Of a stretch of DNA of 64,000 bases, positions 37,673-48,225 are shown piece by piece. The DNA is from Aridibacter sp965216195 (GTDB lineage: Bacteria; Acidobacteriota; Blastocatellia; Pyrinomonadales; Pyrinomonadaceae), in the NCBI GenBank assembly GCA_965216195.1, contig OZ244151.1, forward strand, positions 310,001 through 374,000, given 5' to 3'. How positions within the stretch are numbered: position 1 is the first letter of the stretch; each line of letters starts with the position of its first letter. Position numbers and translations under genes: made by a program. The notes under the pieces are model-generated. The model ran no database searches. It had not been told where the DNA came from and saw nothing but the letters and a program-made list of their open reading frames with translations.

Positions 37673-38015
37673 CTACTTCCCGATAGCCAAACCCTCCGTG
37701 TCGGGAAAGTCTCTGAGTTTTATTCTCAGCATATGACGGTTTTCGATACCGTTAATGGTCATTGACGATCTGCCGCTTGATTGCGGAACGACCTGTAGGG
37801 ACGGCTGCCAGACTCTCCCGCCGTCGGTAGAGATCTGACCTATATAATCGAGCCCTGTTCCTGTAATTTTGCATTCGTTATTTCTGCAGCTTACGGAATC
37901 GACTTTTGGAATCCGCACAAATTTCTGCTTGATTGTGTACCAATCGGAATTACCTCTTAAGCGGTCAAGAATTCTAAACTGCAATCGCCGCCCGGCAAGA
38001 AATTGCATATTCCGC
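37673..38015 (-). pseudogene. Out-of-frame C-terminal part of the 38016-40394 protein
   Basis: If one T is removed from the T5 run at 38022-38018 (minus strand), the large protein continues without a stop: LKIGFRF then ERNMQFLAGRRLQFRILDRL and on through a beta-rich unit (VDSVSCRNNECKITGTGLDY, ISTDGGRVWQ). The tail is 114 codons and has no ribosome-binding site of its own. It is best read as the lost C-terminus of the neighbouring gene through a frameshift. A sequencing error or a programmed shift would explain the same pattern. Confidence 0.6.
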
Positions 38016-40394
38016 TCAAAAACGAAAACCGATCTTTAGATTGAAAGAATCAAGCACCTCAAAAGTTGGCTGCGGAAGAGATTCCTGGCCAACTTGACCG
38101 TTTTCGACGCGAGTCTCAATTGAGATGTTTTCGGTCTTAAAAGAATAGTCTGCCAGAGTGGATTTGACGGCAAGGGTCATTAGTTTGGTATCGATCGGTA
38201 TGATTGGATAGCTCGATAAATCAAAGCCATTTGGTTTTTTTAGGTCCAGAGCCTCCAAGGTAAGACCCGCAATTTCTTTCTTGTCATTCGTTTTAATTTG
38301 AGGTCGCGCGGGTAGAACTCGAAAGCTCTTCGGATACTTGTAGGGACGGCCGCCTTGAAGCAGCATTTCTATGGAGACCTTTTTCGAGAGTATGAGATCG
38401 CCCGGGTTCTGGAGTACGAAACGCCTTTGATTAATTCCGGATTGAGAATTGTTTTGACCGGGGTTGTCGGGAATAGCCGTTTTTCCGTTTACTCTAATCA
38501 TGTGGATTTGCTCGATTCGTTCCCCCTCGATCTCTACTGACTGGTCGCCCCGATGAACTTTTACCTTTGTGATTTCAGGAGCCCTCGGGAAAAGTTTAAG
38601 CTGTGCGTTTTGTGGCTGCTGCGCATTGCCGTAGGTTCTGAATTCTATGCTTCCTTCGCCGGGTTGAAAATGTGTGGTGTCGATTTCAAACCAAGCTTCA
38701 GTGCCGCTCTCATTAAACCTCAAGGGATTGGCCGGTGAATTCGCCGTAAAAGTAAACTCGCCCCCAAACGAAGGGCGATACTTGACGGACTGAAGGCACC
38801 TACAGCTACCTTGTGTGTTTTTAACTACGACTCTTCTCTTTCCACCTACCGAAAATTCGTTTCGCGATTCGGTCGATATTTCCCATTTGCCACCACCGGA
38901 AATCGGTATCGAAAACTTCTTACTTTCAAGTTGATTAAAGCCTCGCATCGCGGTAATTCTGGCTTTAAGGCTCATCTTCACCTTTGGGAATGCCTGTACA
39001 TCCTGCGGGTTTATATTGAGCATCCACCCTGAGAGCCCCATATTCTTCGCCAGATAGAATTCTCTTGAAAAACCATTATCAGCGGACATCACAAGCCGAA
39101 AGTCTCTTGCGAAAGGATCTCGTAACCAGTCGTACGATAGATCTGTGTTTTTTAAGATATTTTGTCCCATATGGAGACACGGTTCGAGAAGTGACGGTAC
39201 TGGAAGAGAAATTACCTCCGGATCGGCTTCCGGCTGCCATTTGTGCAATACGATTGGAAACGCCGTTACAAAACTGCTGTCCGTTGGAGGCTTTTCGGCA
39301 AAGAGGCTTATCTTTTTGCGTATCGGCAAAAGGGAGCGATTCTGTCCGCCAATTCCACCATAGTTGCTATTTTGTCCGTAGAAGTTTTCACCGTTGACTC
39401 GCGTTTGAACCATTGTTGGCACGATCCTGAGTGGAGTTTTTCTTAAGATTTTTAGAATCAGATCAGCAGCTGCAGCAGCAACATTTATCCAATAGGCAAG
39501 TTGCGGATATCTTTCGACGAGTTTCGTCGCAGCGAGGAGCCCACCCTGCTGCAATATACGACTGACGCTGAAGTCAAAGTCCTCGAGCCTTACGTTCTTT
39601 GCAACACACTGGGCACGCCCCACGAAGTCGTTTGCCTGCGTGTAGCTTCCGTTTCTCCAACATGAAGGCAAGGTGATATTAAAACTCTGGGCGAGCCGCT
39701 CCACGATTTGATTTTTTATAAACTGCTCACCGAAAGGGCTTCCCGTACCGTAATTGTTGTAGCTTCCTCCGTAGCCATTAAAGCCATATGGGTTCTGATT
39801 GATCGTTCTCTGTAATTCATTTAGGAAGATGCCGATCTGTGCGTACGCTCCCGCAATCTCAAGCGTTTTTTCACCGATCTTCTTAATCTGGCTGAAGTTC
39901 TTGTTGATTAGCTTCTTGATTTTTTTACGGTACCTTCCCTTTGGATATAGAAAAAACACAGGCTGAGAATCATAAGGCACTTTGAAGAGGTGTTCCCGAT
40001 ACCAACCTTCCTGCTTGAATCTGATTTCTCTTGAAACTGATTCATTCTCTACCTCATTGCGCGAAGGGTTTACAAAAGCAACAACGAGGGTCCAGTCCCA
40101 GAAACTCTCTTCCGGGCGTATGCCGTTGATCGGCTCATCAAGCATTTTTACGCGAAGAAGGTCATCCTTTTGAACCCTGGGTACAAGAGAGATTGGAAGT
40201 GGAGAGTGTCCTTTTCTTTCAACCGTGATTTCAAGACGTGCGATCTCCTGCTGAAATGCACGTTTCCCCTGATACCCGTTTGGGTAGCTGGATTGATAGC
40301 TTTGAGAAAAGGCGAGGGGGGAGCACGTAACTGTTAAGAAAATACCAAAGCAGACTGTACTGAGTTTTCCAAATATCGCATATAAGACATTCAT
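38016..40394 (-). CDS. Large secreted protein of unknown function, apparently frameshifted
   Basis: A 792-residue exported protein. ATG 40394 is preferred (AAGGAAG six bases before it, then a signal peptide MNVLYAIFGKLSTVCFGIFL...). The protein has no recognised domain; it contains a poly-Gly/Asn/Tyr stretch around residue 210 (NPYGFNGYGGSYNNYGTGSP) and a C-terminal IPT/TIG-like unit (EITKVKVHRGDQSVEIEGER, then RVNGKTAIPDN). Translation stops at 38016 just after a T5 homopolymer, and the reading continues in another frame (37673-38015). Confidence 0.7.
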   Translation of the reverse strand: MNVLYAIFGKLSTVCFGIFLTVTCSPLAFSQSYQSSYPNGYQGKRAFQQEIARLEITVERKGHSPLPISLVPRVQKDDLLRVKMLDEPINGIRPEESFWDWTLVVAFVNPSRNEVENESVSREIRFKQEGWYREHLFKVPYDSQPVFFLYPKGRYRKKIKKLINKNFSQIKKIGEKTLEIAGAYAQIGIFLNELQRTINQNPYGFNGYGGSYNNYGTGSPFGEQFIKNQIVERLAQSFNITLPSCWRNGSYTQANDFVGRAQCVAKNVRLEDFDFSVSRILQQGGLLAATKLVERYPQLAYWINVAAAAADLILKILRKTPLRIVPTMVQTRVNGENFYGQNSNYGGIGGQNRSLLPIRKKISLFAEKPPTDSSFVTAFPIVLHKWQPEADPEVISLPVPSLLEPCLHMGQNILKNTDLSYDWLRDPFARDFRLVMSADNGFSREFYLAKNMGLSGWMLNINPQDVQAFPKVKMSLKARITAMRGFNQLESKKFSIPISGGGKWEISTESRNEFSVGGKRRVVVKNTQGSCRCLQSVKYRPSFGGEFTFTANSPANPLRFNESGTEAWFEIDTTHFQPGEGSIEFRTYGNAQQPQNAQLKLFPRAPEITKVKVHRGDQSVEIEGERIEQIHMIRVNGKTAIPDNPGQNNSQSGINQRRFVLQNPGDLILSKKVSIEMLLQGGRPYKYPKSFRVLPARPQIKTNDKKEIAGLTLEALDLKKPNGFDLSSYPIIPIDTKLMTLAVKSTLADYSFKTENISIETRVENGQVGQESLPQPTFEVLDSFNLKIGFRF

Positions 40395-40598
40395 ATTCTT
40401 CCTTCTTAAGCCGTGAAAAGAGCTCGTTTGGAGAACGCTATGAACATTTAAAAAAGAAAAAACACCCAAAAGTTCTCATAAGGCTTCTTATCTCATAGAT
40501 AAAACACTTGCCTTCGGCACTATGGATGCGCTAATATGCTAGACGGCTTATGTAGCAATCAGCGGTTCAGTTTTGTGCCGAAGATTCTATGTAAAATT

Positions 40599-40646
40599 AG
40601 AGTTTGTAGATTTTAAGCTTTGCTTTCTATCTGCAAACTCTTTTTC
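40599..40646 (+). terminator. Terminator-type hairpin 1 upstream of the RHS locus
   Basis: A 12-bp stem AGAGTTTGTAGA (40599-40610) / TCTGCAAACTCT (40630-40641) with one T-G pair is followed by TTTTT. Just before it another stem pairs CTTCGGCAC (40512-40520) with GTGCCGAAG (40575-40583), so a structured RNA of ~135 bases could end here. Confidence 0.6.
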
Positions 40647-41043
40647 TTTGTCAACACAACATACTATCTCAAATCATTTCTTCTAGGGCAAGATTTCTGA
40701 GAAAATTGAAATAATTCAAAATGCAAAAACCCCGTATTAACTCCTACAAATTTATCTAACAAAGCAACCTTTTTCCGTTTCGTAACACCTATATTTTTTA
40801 TCCCCCCCCCCCTCAACGTATTTAAGAGCGAAACGTGTAGAACGTTGATTTGATGGGGTTAGAATGCAAAATGCAAAAAGCCGCCTTTGTGTTTGACATT
40901 GGGTACATGCGTATAGTAGGTTTTAGCCAACTTACAGATTTTTGTAACTTATACGTTTTTTTGAATAGCTGTAAGGGTTCGAAAAAGCACGAAAAGCCAA
41001 TGAGGCTTTTAGGGAATTATGACTCGCACAACTCTCATAGACG

Positions 41044-41091
41044 ACACCGAAATCTTGACCAAAAGAAGTCAAAATGTCGGTGTATTTTTTT
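41044..41091 (+). terminator. Terminator-type hairpin 2 upstream of the RHS locus
   Basis: Two nested stems, ACACCGA (41044-41050) / TCGGTGT (41077-41083) outside and TTGAC / GTCAA inside, precede an A plus seven T residues (41085-41091). Confidence 0.65.
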
Positions 41092-41132
41092 GCTCTGAAC
41101 AAAGAGTAATGCAATGAAACGATGTTTCACAC

Positions 41133-41162
41133 TTGAAACATATTTAAAAGTTGTGCTATAGT
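41133..41162 (+). promoter_or_regulatory. Probable promoter before the third hairpin
   Basis: TTGAAA (41133) and TATAGT (41157) are 18 bases apart. Transcription would start near 41169 and reach the hairpin at 41327-41394. Confidence 0.6.
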
Positions 41163-41168
41163 CTGTCT

Positions 41169-41394
41169 CACTTTTCGCTGGAGAGCTGACAAGCAAGGCG
41201 GGAAGTAAGCGATCTTTTGAAAAACAGAACCGAAACGGAACGGTTCTAAAAGAAATGTCTTCGGCATAAAGCTGAGCTGGAATTGCTACATAAGCCAAAA
41301 ACCGCAATTCTTTTCTACAAAGTTAGAAACACATCTTTTGTCGAAGACATTGAATTAACCAATGTCTGAAGAAGGCAAATAAGATGTGTTTTTT
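41169..41394 (+). ncRNA. Candidate structured small RNA or attenuated leader
   Basis: The stretch runs from the predicted start of the 41133-41162 promoter to a strong two-step terminator. It also contains a 6-bp hairpin (GAACCG / CGGTTC near 41228-41248). It has no open reading frame with a start signal and matches no RNA family I recognise. It could be an independent sRNA, or a leader whose terminator controls the genes from 41564 onwards. Confidence 0.35.
41327..41394 (+). terminator. Strong two-step terminator upstream of the RHS operon
   Basis: An 11-bp outer stem AAACACATCTT (41327-41337) / AAGATGTGTTT (41381-41391) and a 7-bp inner stem AGACATT (41345-41351) / AATGTCT (41361-41367) are followed by six T residues. 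Its position before the RHS operon without a gene in between makes it an attenuator candidate. Confidence 0.75.
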
Positions 41395-41563
41395 CTCTTT
41401 AAACTCCTAGGCTGGGTTTATAAACCGATCTACTAAACACCTCTTTTTTCAATTCAGACAAGGCAAGCAGCGGAAACTTCCGGGAAAAAGTCTCTTGTAC
41501 AGGACGTAACTCCTCGGGTTTTATCTCGCGGGTTTCCGTTGCGCTAAACAGAAAACCGGAAGG

Positions 41564-42082
41564 ATGGAGAATATGTCGAAGAAACTAGAAACAAACGAAA
41601 CAAAAAGAAACAAAGTATTGCAGATCTTAGGCTCTGCAGGATTGATGATCCTTCTGGGATTGGGCGTGTTTGCACAGCTTGGATGGCTTCCGAATACGGA
41701 TGCCAGGACGGGAGAGCGAAACGGCTGGTTTGGCGTAAAGGTCAAAAAAGAATCAAAAGCGAGCAACTGGAATCCATTTGCAAACAGCAAAGAAAACCAG
41801 CCAATGCCCGTACCTCCCTCGCTTTCAAAAGAATATATCTACGCCGGTGACCGTATGCTGGCAATCGAAGACTACGCCCAGCCTACACCGACCGTAACTC
41901 CAACCCCGACACCCGGAGGAGGAGGCGGTGGCGGAACGCCGACCCCAACACCGACACCCACTCCGACTCCGACACCTCCACCTCCGTGTAATCCACCATG
42001 GACTCAAGTTCAGGCATGCGAACAGGGCGGAAACGTCTGGGATTACGTCACCTGTAGCTGTGGTGTAGGTGAGGAAGAATAA
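41564..42082 (+). CDS. Membrane-anchored Pro/Thr-linker protein with Cys-rich tail, upstream of RHS
   Basis: A 172-residue protein (a second in-frame ATG at 41573 is the alternative start). One membrane helix is present (ILGSAGLMILLGLGVFAQL, residues ~22-42). A linker of TPTPTP type with a GGGGGGG run leads to a compact C-terminal tail with four cysteines (PPCNPPWTQVQACEQGGNVW, then CSC). The design is that of an anchored stalk displaying a small disulfide-stabilised module. It ends 62 bases before the start of the RHS gene and probably shares its transcript. A role in displaying or handling the RHS product is inference from position only. Confidence 0.7.
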   Translation: MENMSKKLETNETKRNKVLQILGSAGLMILLGLGVFAQLGWLPNTDARTGERNGWFGVKVKKESKASNWNPFANSKENQPMPVPPSLSKEYIYAGDRMLAIEDYAQPTPTVTPTPTPGGGGGGGTPTPTPTPTPTPTPPPPCNPPWTQVQACEQGGNVWDYVTCSCGVGEEE

Positions 42083-42143
42083 GGTGTGCCGACTGGATAA
42101 CTGGAAAGAGGAGCAACCTGTAAAAACAGAAGAGAGGAATAAA

Positions 42144-45100
42144 ATGACTTTAAGAAGAGACAACAAGAAAGCGGAGATGAAAAACACCCACACTTTTAGA
42201 AGCGAAATATATTTGAAAAACTGCGTTCGAATTTCACAAAAGCTGTTTGTGACACTTTTTGTGTGTTTTTGTGTGCTCGGTATTGCACCAGTGTTCGGTT
42301 CATCTCGCGGTGGCGACCACACAGAAAATAGTGACGATCAGACTCTGAAATCAAGTGGTCGTGTAAATCCGTCGACCCTTGGGATGGAGTTGAGCATTCC
42401 ACTTGGCAGCTATCCGGGCAGGGGCGTAAACGTGCCAGTTTCCATCAGCTACTCCTCAAAAGTGTGGCGGTAGGATTATGGCGGATCGGAGCCTCGGGTA
42501 AATAATCCGGCAGACTGCATATCAGTGAATTACCCTACTTTTGGAGAGCGTTCTGCGTCGGGCTGGACAAGCAGCATGGGTATCGCGTATGTCGAATATA
42601 CCGGAAAAGATAATCGATATAATAGCAATGGTTTCGTACTCAATGACGGGCTATGTCCACTTGAATATCCCGGGACGAGCATGTCCCATACAGGTATAAA
42701 TATTTATACAGAGGGCTTCTTTTATACCGTGGCTGGAATCACGGCTCCTAACCAAACGCTTGTTTCAAATACCTCAAACACATATTTGGATGGTTTCGTA
42801 AAAAGGATTCGGATTCACCTACCGGGAGGACAGTCTCACGAACTTAGGGCAGCCGATGCGCCGATTCTATATGATGCGACTACAAATCCGTCGCAGCTCG
42901 ATATGAGCGGAACCTATTATTCTGTCGACGGCTCCAAACTAAGATACGAAGAGAATGGAAGCACTCGGCGTTTGTATATGGCCGACGGATCCTTTTATGA
43001 TTTCGCTTCGGGCACAACTACTCTGGAATCCAAAACCATTAGGAAAGCAACCAAATTTACGGATGTAAACGGAAATAAGCTCACCTACTATCCCGCAAAT
43101 TCTAGTTATCCATACGGATACTGGAAAGACACTCTAAATAGGACGATTCCGGTACCCATGCCACTTGATGAGCCGACGAGCGCCGGAACGGTTACTTATA
43201 ACCTGCCGGGCAAAGGCGGAGCCTCAATGACCTATAAATTTACGTGGAGAAAACTCAAGGATACAACGGCCGCAAACAGCGCGCTCACGAATTTCAATCA
43301 AGCGCTTAGACACTTGGGCGATTATAAAAGTGGCCCGCCGGCCCCTGCCCCGCCAAGATCGGCAAGTGAAGCCCTGTTTCATTCAGATCTCGATGATTGG
43401 GCTGTAAGTGCTGACGCAACACCAAAATTCAACCCAATTGTATTGACCGCGGTTGAAAGACCGGACGGTAAAAAATATGAATTTTCATATAACATCTATG
43501 GCGAGATTGAAAAGGTCAAATACCCGACCGGCAGTGAGGAAGAATTCACATTTGGCGAAGTGGAATCGCTCAGCAACTTCTCGCCGGGAGAGCAGCATAA
43601 ACCACAGGAAGAAGCGAATCGAGGAGTGGTTACAAGAAAGATAAAGGAGAGAAGTACTGCGATTCCGCAGACCTGGACATTTGCATCTACCGGAGTCGTT
43701 TCGGGCGGAATCCACAAATTGAAGGTAACTACGACTGCTCCCGACAATTCCAGAGTTGAGCAGGACATTCTCAAAGGAAAGCAGCCATGCTCGAATTGTC
43801 CATACGGAGATTTTGGATTTGGAGATGTTTTTGCCGGATTGGTTTCTGAGCAGCGCACTTATGGAACTAACGGACAAATGACCAGCAGAAGCTTGACTGA
43901 GTGGATAAAAAAAGAGATTGCAATCACAAATTACTCTTCGAGCTATCCAAAAGCTGAGCGAGATCCGCGCGTCGCGAAAAGCGTTTCAATCCTCTTTGAG
44001 GGCGGACAGTCAACTGCTTTAGCAACACTAAGCACAACCGAATATGACGATGCTGGAAGCACTGACCCGGCGCGTTTTGCACACATCAATCCAAAGAGAA
44101 CAAAAAGTTACCACTACAAGTCTTTGAACCTAACGACGGCACAAACAGCAGACATTGCAACGATTGCGGGAACGTTTTCTTCAAGTGGTCTGGCTGCGGT
44201 GTCAGAAACGGATTATTCCTACGCTTCAAACTATCTTGCAAGAGGAATTCCTAGCCTACCTATCGAGACGCGTGCCCTCAATCCGACAAATCTTAGTGAT
44301 GTATTGGGCAAAACGCAGATCAAATACGATGAATCTGCTTATCCGATTCTAAACGCCGGTTCGACGACGGGCTGGGTAAATCCCGGGAGCACGCTTCGCG
44401 GAAACGCAACTACAAACCGCACATGGGTAAAAGAGACAAACACCTGGATCGAAACCCATGCGCAGTATGACAATTTCGGAAACCCGCGAAAAGCTTGGGA
44501 CGCAAAAGGCAACGTAGCTGAAACCCAGTACAGCTCGACCTATAAATACGCCTACGCGACCAAGACCATTTCAGCCGTACCTGATCCGACTAATGTCTAC
44601 GGCTCCAATACGGCCTTTCAAACCACGACGACCTACGATTTCACAACGGGCTTAACTTTGTCTACGACTGACGCCAATGGTCTTGTGAGCACAATGGAAT
44701 ACAACGACGTACTCCTCCGTCCAACGGCAATAGTAGCCCCAAACGGCGCGCGCACGGAAACCTCATATGGCGACACTCCAAGTAATATCTGGGTTAAGAC
44801 ACGCTCACAGTTTGATACAAGCATTTGGGTAGAATCTACCACGTACGCGGACAATCTCGGGCGCGGGATCAAGACGAAAAAGAAAGATTCAAACGGAGAT
44901 ATCTTTACCGAAACCGAGTATGACAATATGAACCGCGTCAAACGCGTCACCAATCCCTACCGAGCCGGACAGACGAAACTCTGGAGCCTTACGACCTATG
45001 ACGAAGAAGGACGAGTAAAAGAGACTTTTACGCCCGTCGCTAGCGGTACGGGTCAAAGCCTTGGAACAAAAGAATACGGTTTTTCGACCGCAGCGAATGC

Positions 45101-47768
45101 GATTGGCACCTATGTAGTAGGAATCGACGCATCGGGAAGAAAGATGCGCTCGATCACAAATGCTCTCGGGCAGTTGATCCGTGTTGACGAAGCGACAAGC
45201 TATGGCGGCACAACGAACGCCGACCTCGGTGCGGTAACGTCTCCAAAACAGCCGACTTATTACACTTTCGACGTGTTCGGAAATATGATCCGTGTGCAGC
45301 AGGGGGCGCAATACAGGCATTTCAAATATGACGCGCTTGGGAGGCTTATAAGAGTTCGCCAACCGGAGCAGGAAGTAAACACTGCGCTTAATACAAGCGG
45401 CAATCCTTACAACAATCAATGGACTGCCGGATTTACCTACGATGCAAACGGAAATCTTCTGACCACGACGGATGCCAAAGGCGTTACGATTACAAATTCA
45501 TATGACAATCTCAATCGTGTAAAAACCAGAAGTTACTCAGACGCCACTCCTTCAGTAACATACAAATACGACAAGCTCGCGAAAGCAAAAGGAGCCTTGA
45601 TCGAAACAAGCAATTCGGTTTCGACGTCCAAGACAACGCAGTTTGACACCTGGGGAAGACCGCTTACATTTCAGCAGATCACAGATGGCGTAACCTACAC
45701 CTCGCAGTATAAATACAATCTATCGGGAGCTTTAACAGAGGAGACATATCCAACGGGCAGAAAGGTCAAAAACGACTTCGATGCCAATGGAGATATCTTA
45801 AAGATACACAATCTGGCAACTGCTCAAAGCGCGGCCAAGACCTTTGCCGATAATTTCAAATATATGCCCGACGGCAGAATCGAGAGGCTCAAGGTCGGAA
45901 ACGGTCTCTGGGAAGCCGCGAAGTTTAACAACCGTCTGCAGGTAACAGAGATTGGTTTAGGTGTAAGCGCAACAAATCTAAACCTCTGGAAGATCAATCT
46001 CGAATATGGCGAGCTGAATACAAACGGCACGGTAAACACAGCTAAAAACACAGGCAACATTGCCAAGCAGACGACTACGGGTGGGGGCAAGACCTACCTT
46101 CAAACCTACAAATACGATTCTCTATACAGAATTATCGAAGCAAAGGAAAAGACCGGCTCTTATCAGAACTGGAAGCAGACGTTTGGCTATGATCGCTACG
46201 GGAACAGAACAGCATTTACGCAGGTAGTCGGCTCAAGTAATCTCCCGATCAACAACCATACAAGACCGACGATAAGCGCTGCTACAAACCGTTTTAATAA
46301 TGGTCAGGGTTATCTTTACGACAAAGCCGGAAACGTAATCAAAGACCCTGAAAACAGGACATATACCTTCAACGGCGACAATAAGCAGACACAGGTAAAG
46401 AACTCATCGAATCAGGTGATCGGAACCTACTTTTACGACGGCGACGGGAAACGCATTAAGAAAGTTACCGCCACTGAAACGACCACGTTTGTCTATTCAG
46501 GCGGGAAGAAGGTAGCCGAATACTCGAGCAAGGTTCCGATGCCCTATCCGACGACGAAGTATGTGGCGACGGACACCCTGGGAAGTATACGAGCGATCAC
46601 AAATCAGTTTGGGCAGGTGCTTTCAAGACGTGATTTTATGCCCTTTGGTGAGGAGCTTTATGCAGGAACACCGAATAGAAGCACCTCTCAGAAGTACGCA
46701 GTCGGGGATGACAATGTCAGAGAGAAGTTTACCGGTTACGAACGCGACGTTGAAACAGGTTTAGACTTCGCTGAAGCGAGATATTATAAAAACAACCATG
46801 GTCGGTTTACGGCGGTTGATCCTTTATTGGCATCAGGGAAGAGTGCAAATCCGCAGACGTTTAATCGGTATGCATACGTTGGTAGCAGTCCACTTAGGTT
46901 TATCGATCCGAGTGGTATGCAAGCAGCGGAAACCGTTGATACGATCTATTCCAAAGCCCGACAAGCATATGTAGACCTCCTGACGTACTTTTACGATACC
47001 AGAGGTTCAACTCCATACTCACGATCGACCTATTCGCCCTCTGGTGGTCGAAGAGCAGTAACCAGATTCGAAAACGGATATATCTCCACTGGATTGGAAG
47101 GTATGAAGCGAAATAGATCGTCCGCATTTGTGCAGGTATCTACTCCTACAAATACAACTCCAAGAAATTACTTCGGATTTCCAACCAAACAGCAGGTAGA
47201 TAATGTCAGGGATGGGATAAACACAATTGATCAAACCGGGCTTTTTAACGCAATGGAAACTGGCCATCGTGCTTCAACAGGGCAGGCAACCCAAATAGAA
47301 GCCATTGCTGCAAATGGCGGAATGCTTCTTAACTTCCTACCAGGCGGGAAACAGGGCAAGGCAGCAACTAAGTCTGTAGCCCTCGGGGTTGAGAGAGTCG
47401 GTGGAAAGCTCCCACTTCAGGAGATTGCTGAGACTACTGGAGCTTCAATTTACAAGAACTGGGCAAGGGATGGGTTAACGCGCCGTCCTGTTTCGGGGTT
47501 AACACTTCAAGGAACTCAAGTACGGTTTGGAAGAGCCTTTAATCAGGCAACTCAGCGAGCTGATAAAATTCATTTCGCCTTGGATGGTATAATTGACGGC
47601 ATTGGTGTAGATAACGCATTTCAATTAGGCCGAAAAGGATTCACAGATAGAAACTTTACAAATGCTGAATTTTTTAACGTAATGAGAGATCCAGTTTTGC
47701 TCAACAAAACGCAATTTTATTTAAACAATAAACCAATTCAAATTCCTACGGTTAAATTTACGCAATAG
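42144..47768 (+). pseudogene. RHS/YD-repeat polymorphic toxin gene (tip 1) with in-frame TAG
   Basis: A single reading frame of 1875 codons from ATG 42144 (GAGAGGA upstream), interrupted once by TAG at 42471-42473. The N-terminus has an export-type helix (FVTLFVCFCVLGIAPVFGSS), then PSTLGMELSIPLGSYPGRGV and SISYSSKVWR before the stop, and reading continues DYGGSEPRVNNPADC. Many YD repeats follow. The core ends at the RHS boundary RYYKNNHGRFTAVDPLLASG and FNRYAYVGSSPLRFIDPSGM. About 280 residues of variable tip follow, ending TNAEFFNVMRDPVLLNKTQF, the presumed toxin; its activity is not recognised. The frame after the TAG has only a weak GTG at 42525, so the gene is broken or read through. Confidence 0.85.
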
Positions 47769-47777
47769 AGAGGTAGT

Positions 47778-48131
47778 ATGAGCGAAAAGCAAAAACTAGA
47801 AGAATGGAGCAAAGTCTTAGAATTCTATATAATGGAGTCAGGTAATCCCTTAAAGGTTTGGCTGGTTTCTGAGCTTACTAAATCTAACTTAGCCAATGAG
47901 TTGTTTCCAAGTACTTCACACGGCGAACTATGTTTGAGTTATGCCGTTGATTATTTAAAGCAGCGGGAACTTCCTTACGTGTTTGTTATGTTTTTGGATA
48001 ACGACCGGTTCAGGATTGAATATAGAGATGAGCTTAGGGAGGCAAAGGCTCAAGAAGTTTTTGACGTTGATAAATCCAATGTCCTGGAAGTTCTTCGTCA
48101 ACTTGCACCTCGTCTGAACACTCGTATTTAG
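47778..48131 (+). CDS. Presumed immunity protein for RHS tip 1
   Basis: A 117-residue soluble acidic protein starting 10 bases after the RHS stop, with AGAGGTAG as ribosome-binding site. Its place directly behind the variable tip and before a terminator (48169-48204) is the standard position of an immunity gene. No named immunity family is recognised; the sequence includes YAVDYLKQRELPYVFVMFLD. Confidence 0.7.
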   Translation: MSEKQKLEEWSKVLEFYIMESGNPLKVWLVSELTKSNLANELFPSTSHGELCLSYAVDYLKQRELPYVFVMFLDNDRFRIEYRDELREAKAQEVFDVDKSNVLEVLRQLAPRLNTRI

Positions 48132-48168
48132 CTCATTAGGAAAAAGAGAATTTTGTTAACTATTTTAA

Positions 48169-48204
48169 CCCTATCCACCTTAAAAAGGGGATAGGGCTTT
48201 TTTT
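48169..48204 (+). terminator. Terminator closing the RHS/immunity 1 operon
   Basis: An 8-bp stem CCCTATCC (48169-48176) / GGATAGGG (48189-48196) is followed by a seven-T run. Confidence 0.85.
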
Positions 48205-48225
48205 GTTAGGGCGTCAAGTTAAGAA

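Larger units (their letters stand above)
40395..41563 (+). other. Long gene-free AT-rich region with three terminator-type hairpins
   Basis: No convincing coding sequence exists in these 1169 bases; the open frame at 40850-41098 lacks a start signal and coding character. The region holds a C11 tract (40802-40812) and, on the plus strand, three separate hairpins each followed by a T run (40599-40646, 41044-41091, 41327-41394). A good sigma-70-type promoter at 41133-41162 lies before the last one. Together these suggest two or three small transcripts or an attenuated leader to the RHS operon. Confidence 0.5.

Noticed and set aside
40802..40812. C11 homopolymer in the gene-free region
   Set aside because: It lies in no reading frame and next to no start codon, so phase variation of a gene cannot be argued; it may be an assembly or sequencing error spot.
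40893..40917. TTGACA and TATAGT boxes as a promoter for hairpin 2
   Set aside because: The spacer is only 13 bases, too short for a sigma-70-type promoter.
40850..41098. Short open frame as a gene
   Set aside because: No ribosome-binding site, no recognisable domain, and it overlaps the terminator-type hairpin at 41044-41091.
41880..41990. TPTPTP repeat as a CRISPR or tandem repeat array
   Set aside because: It is a coding Pro/Thr linker in frame, with short codon-level repeats and no spacers; no CRISPR array was found in the window.
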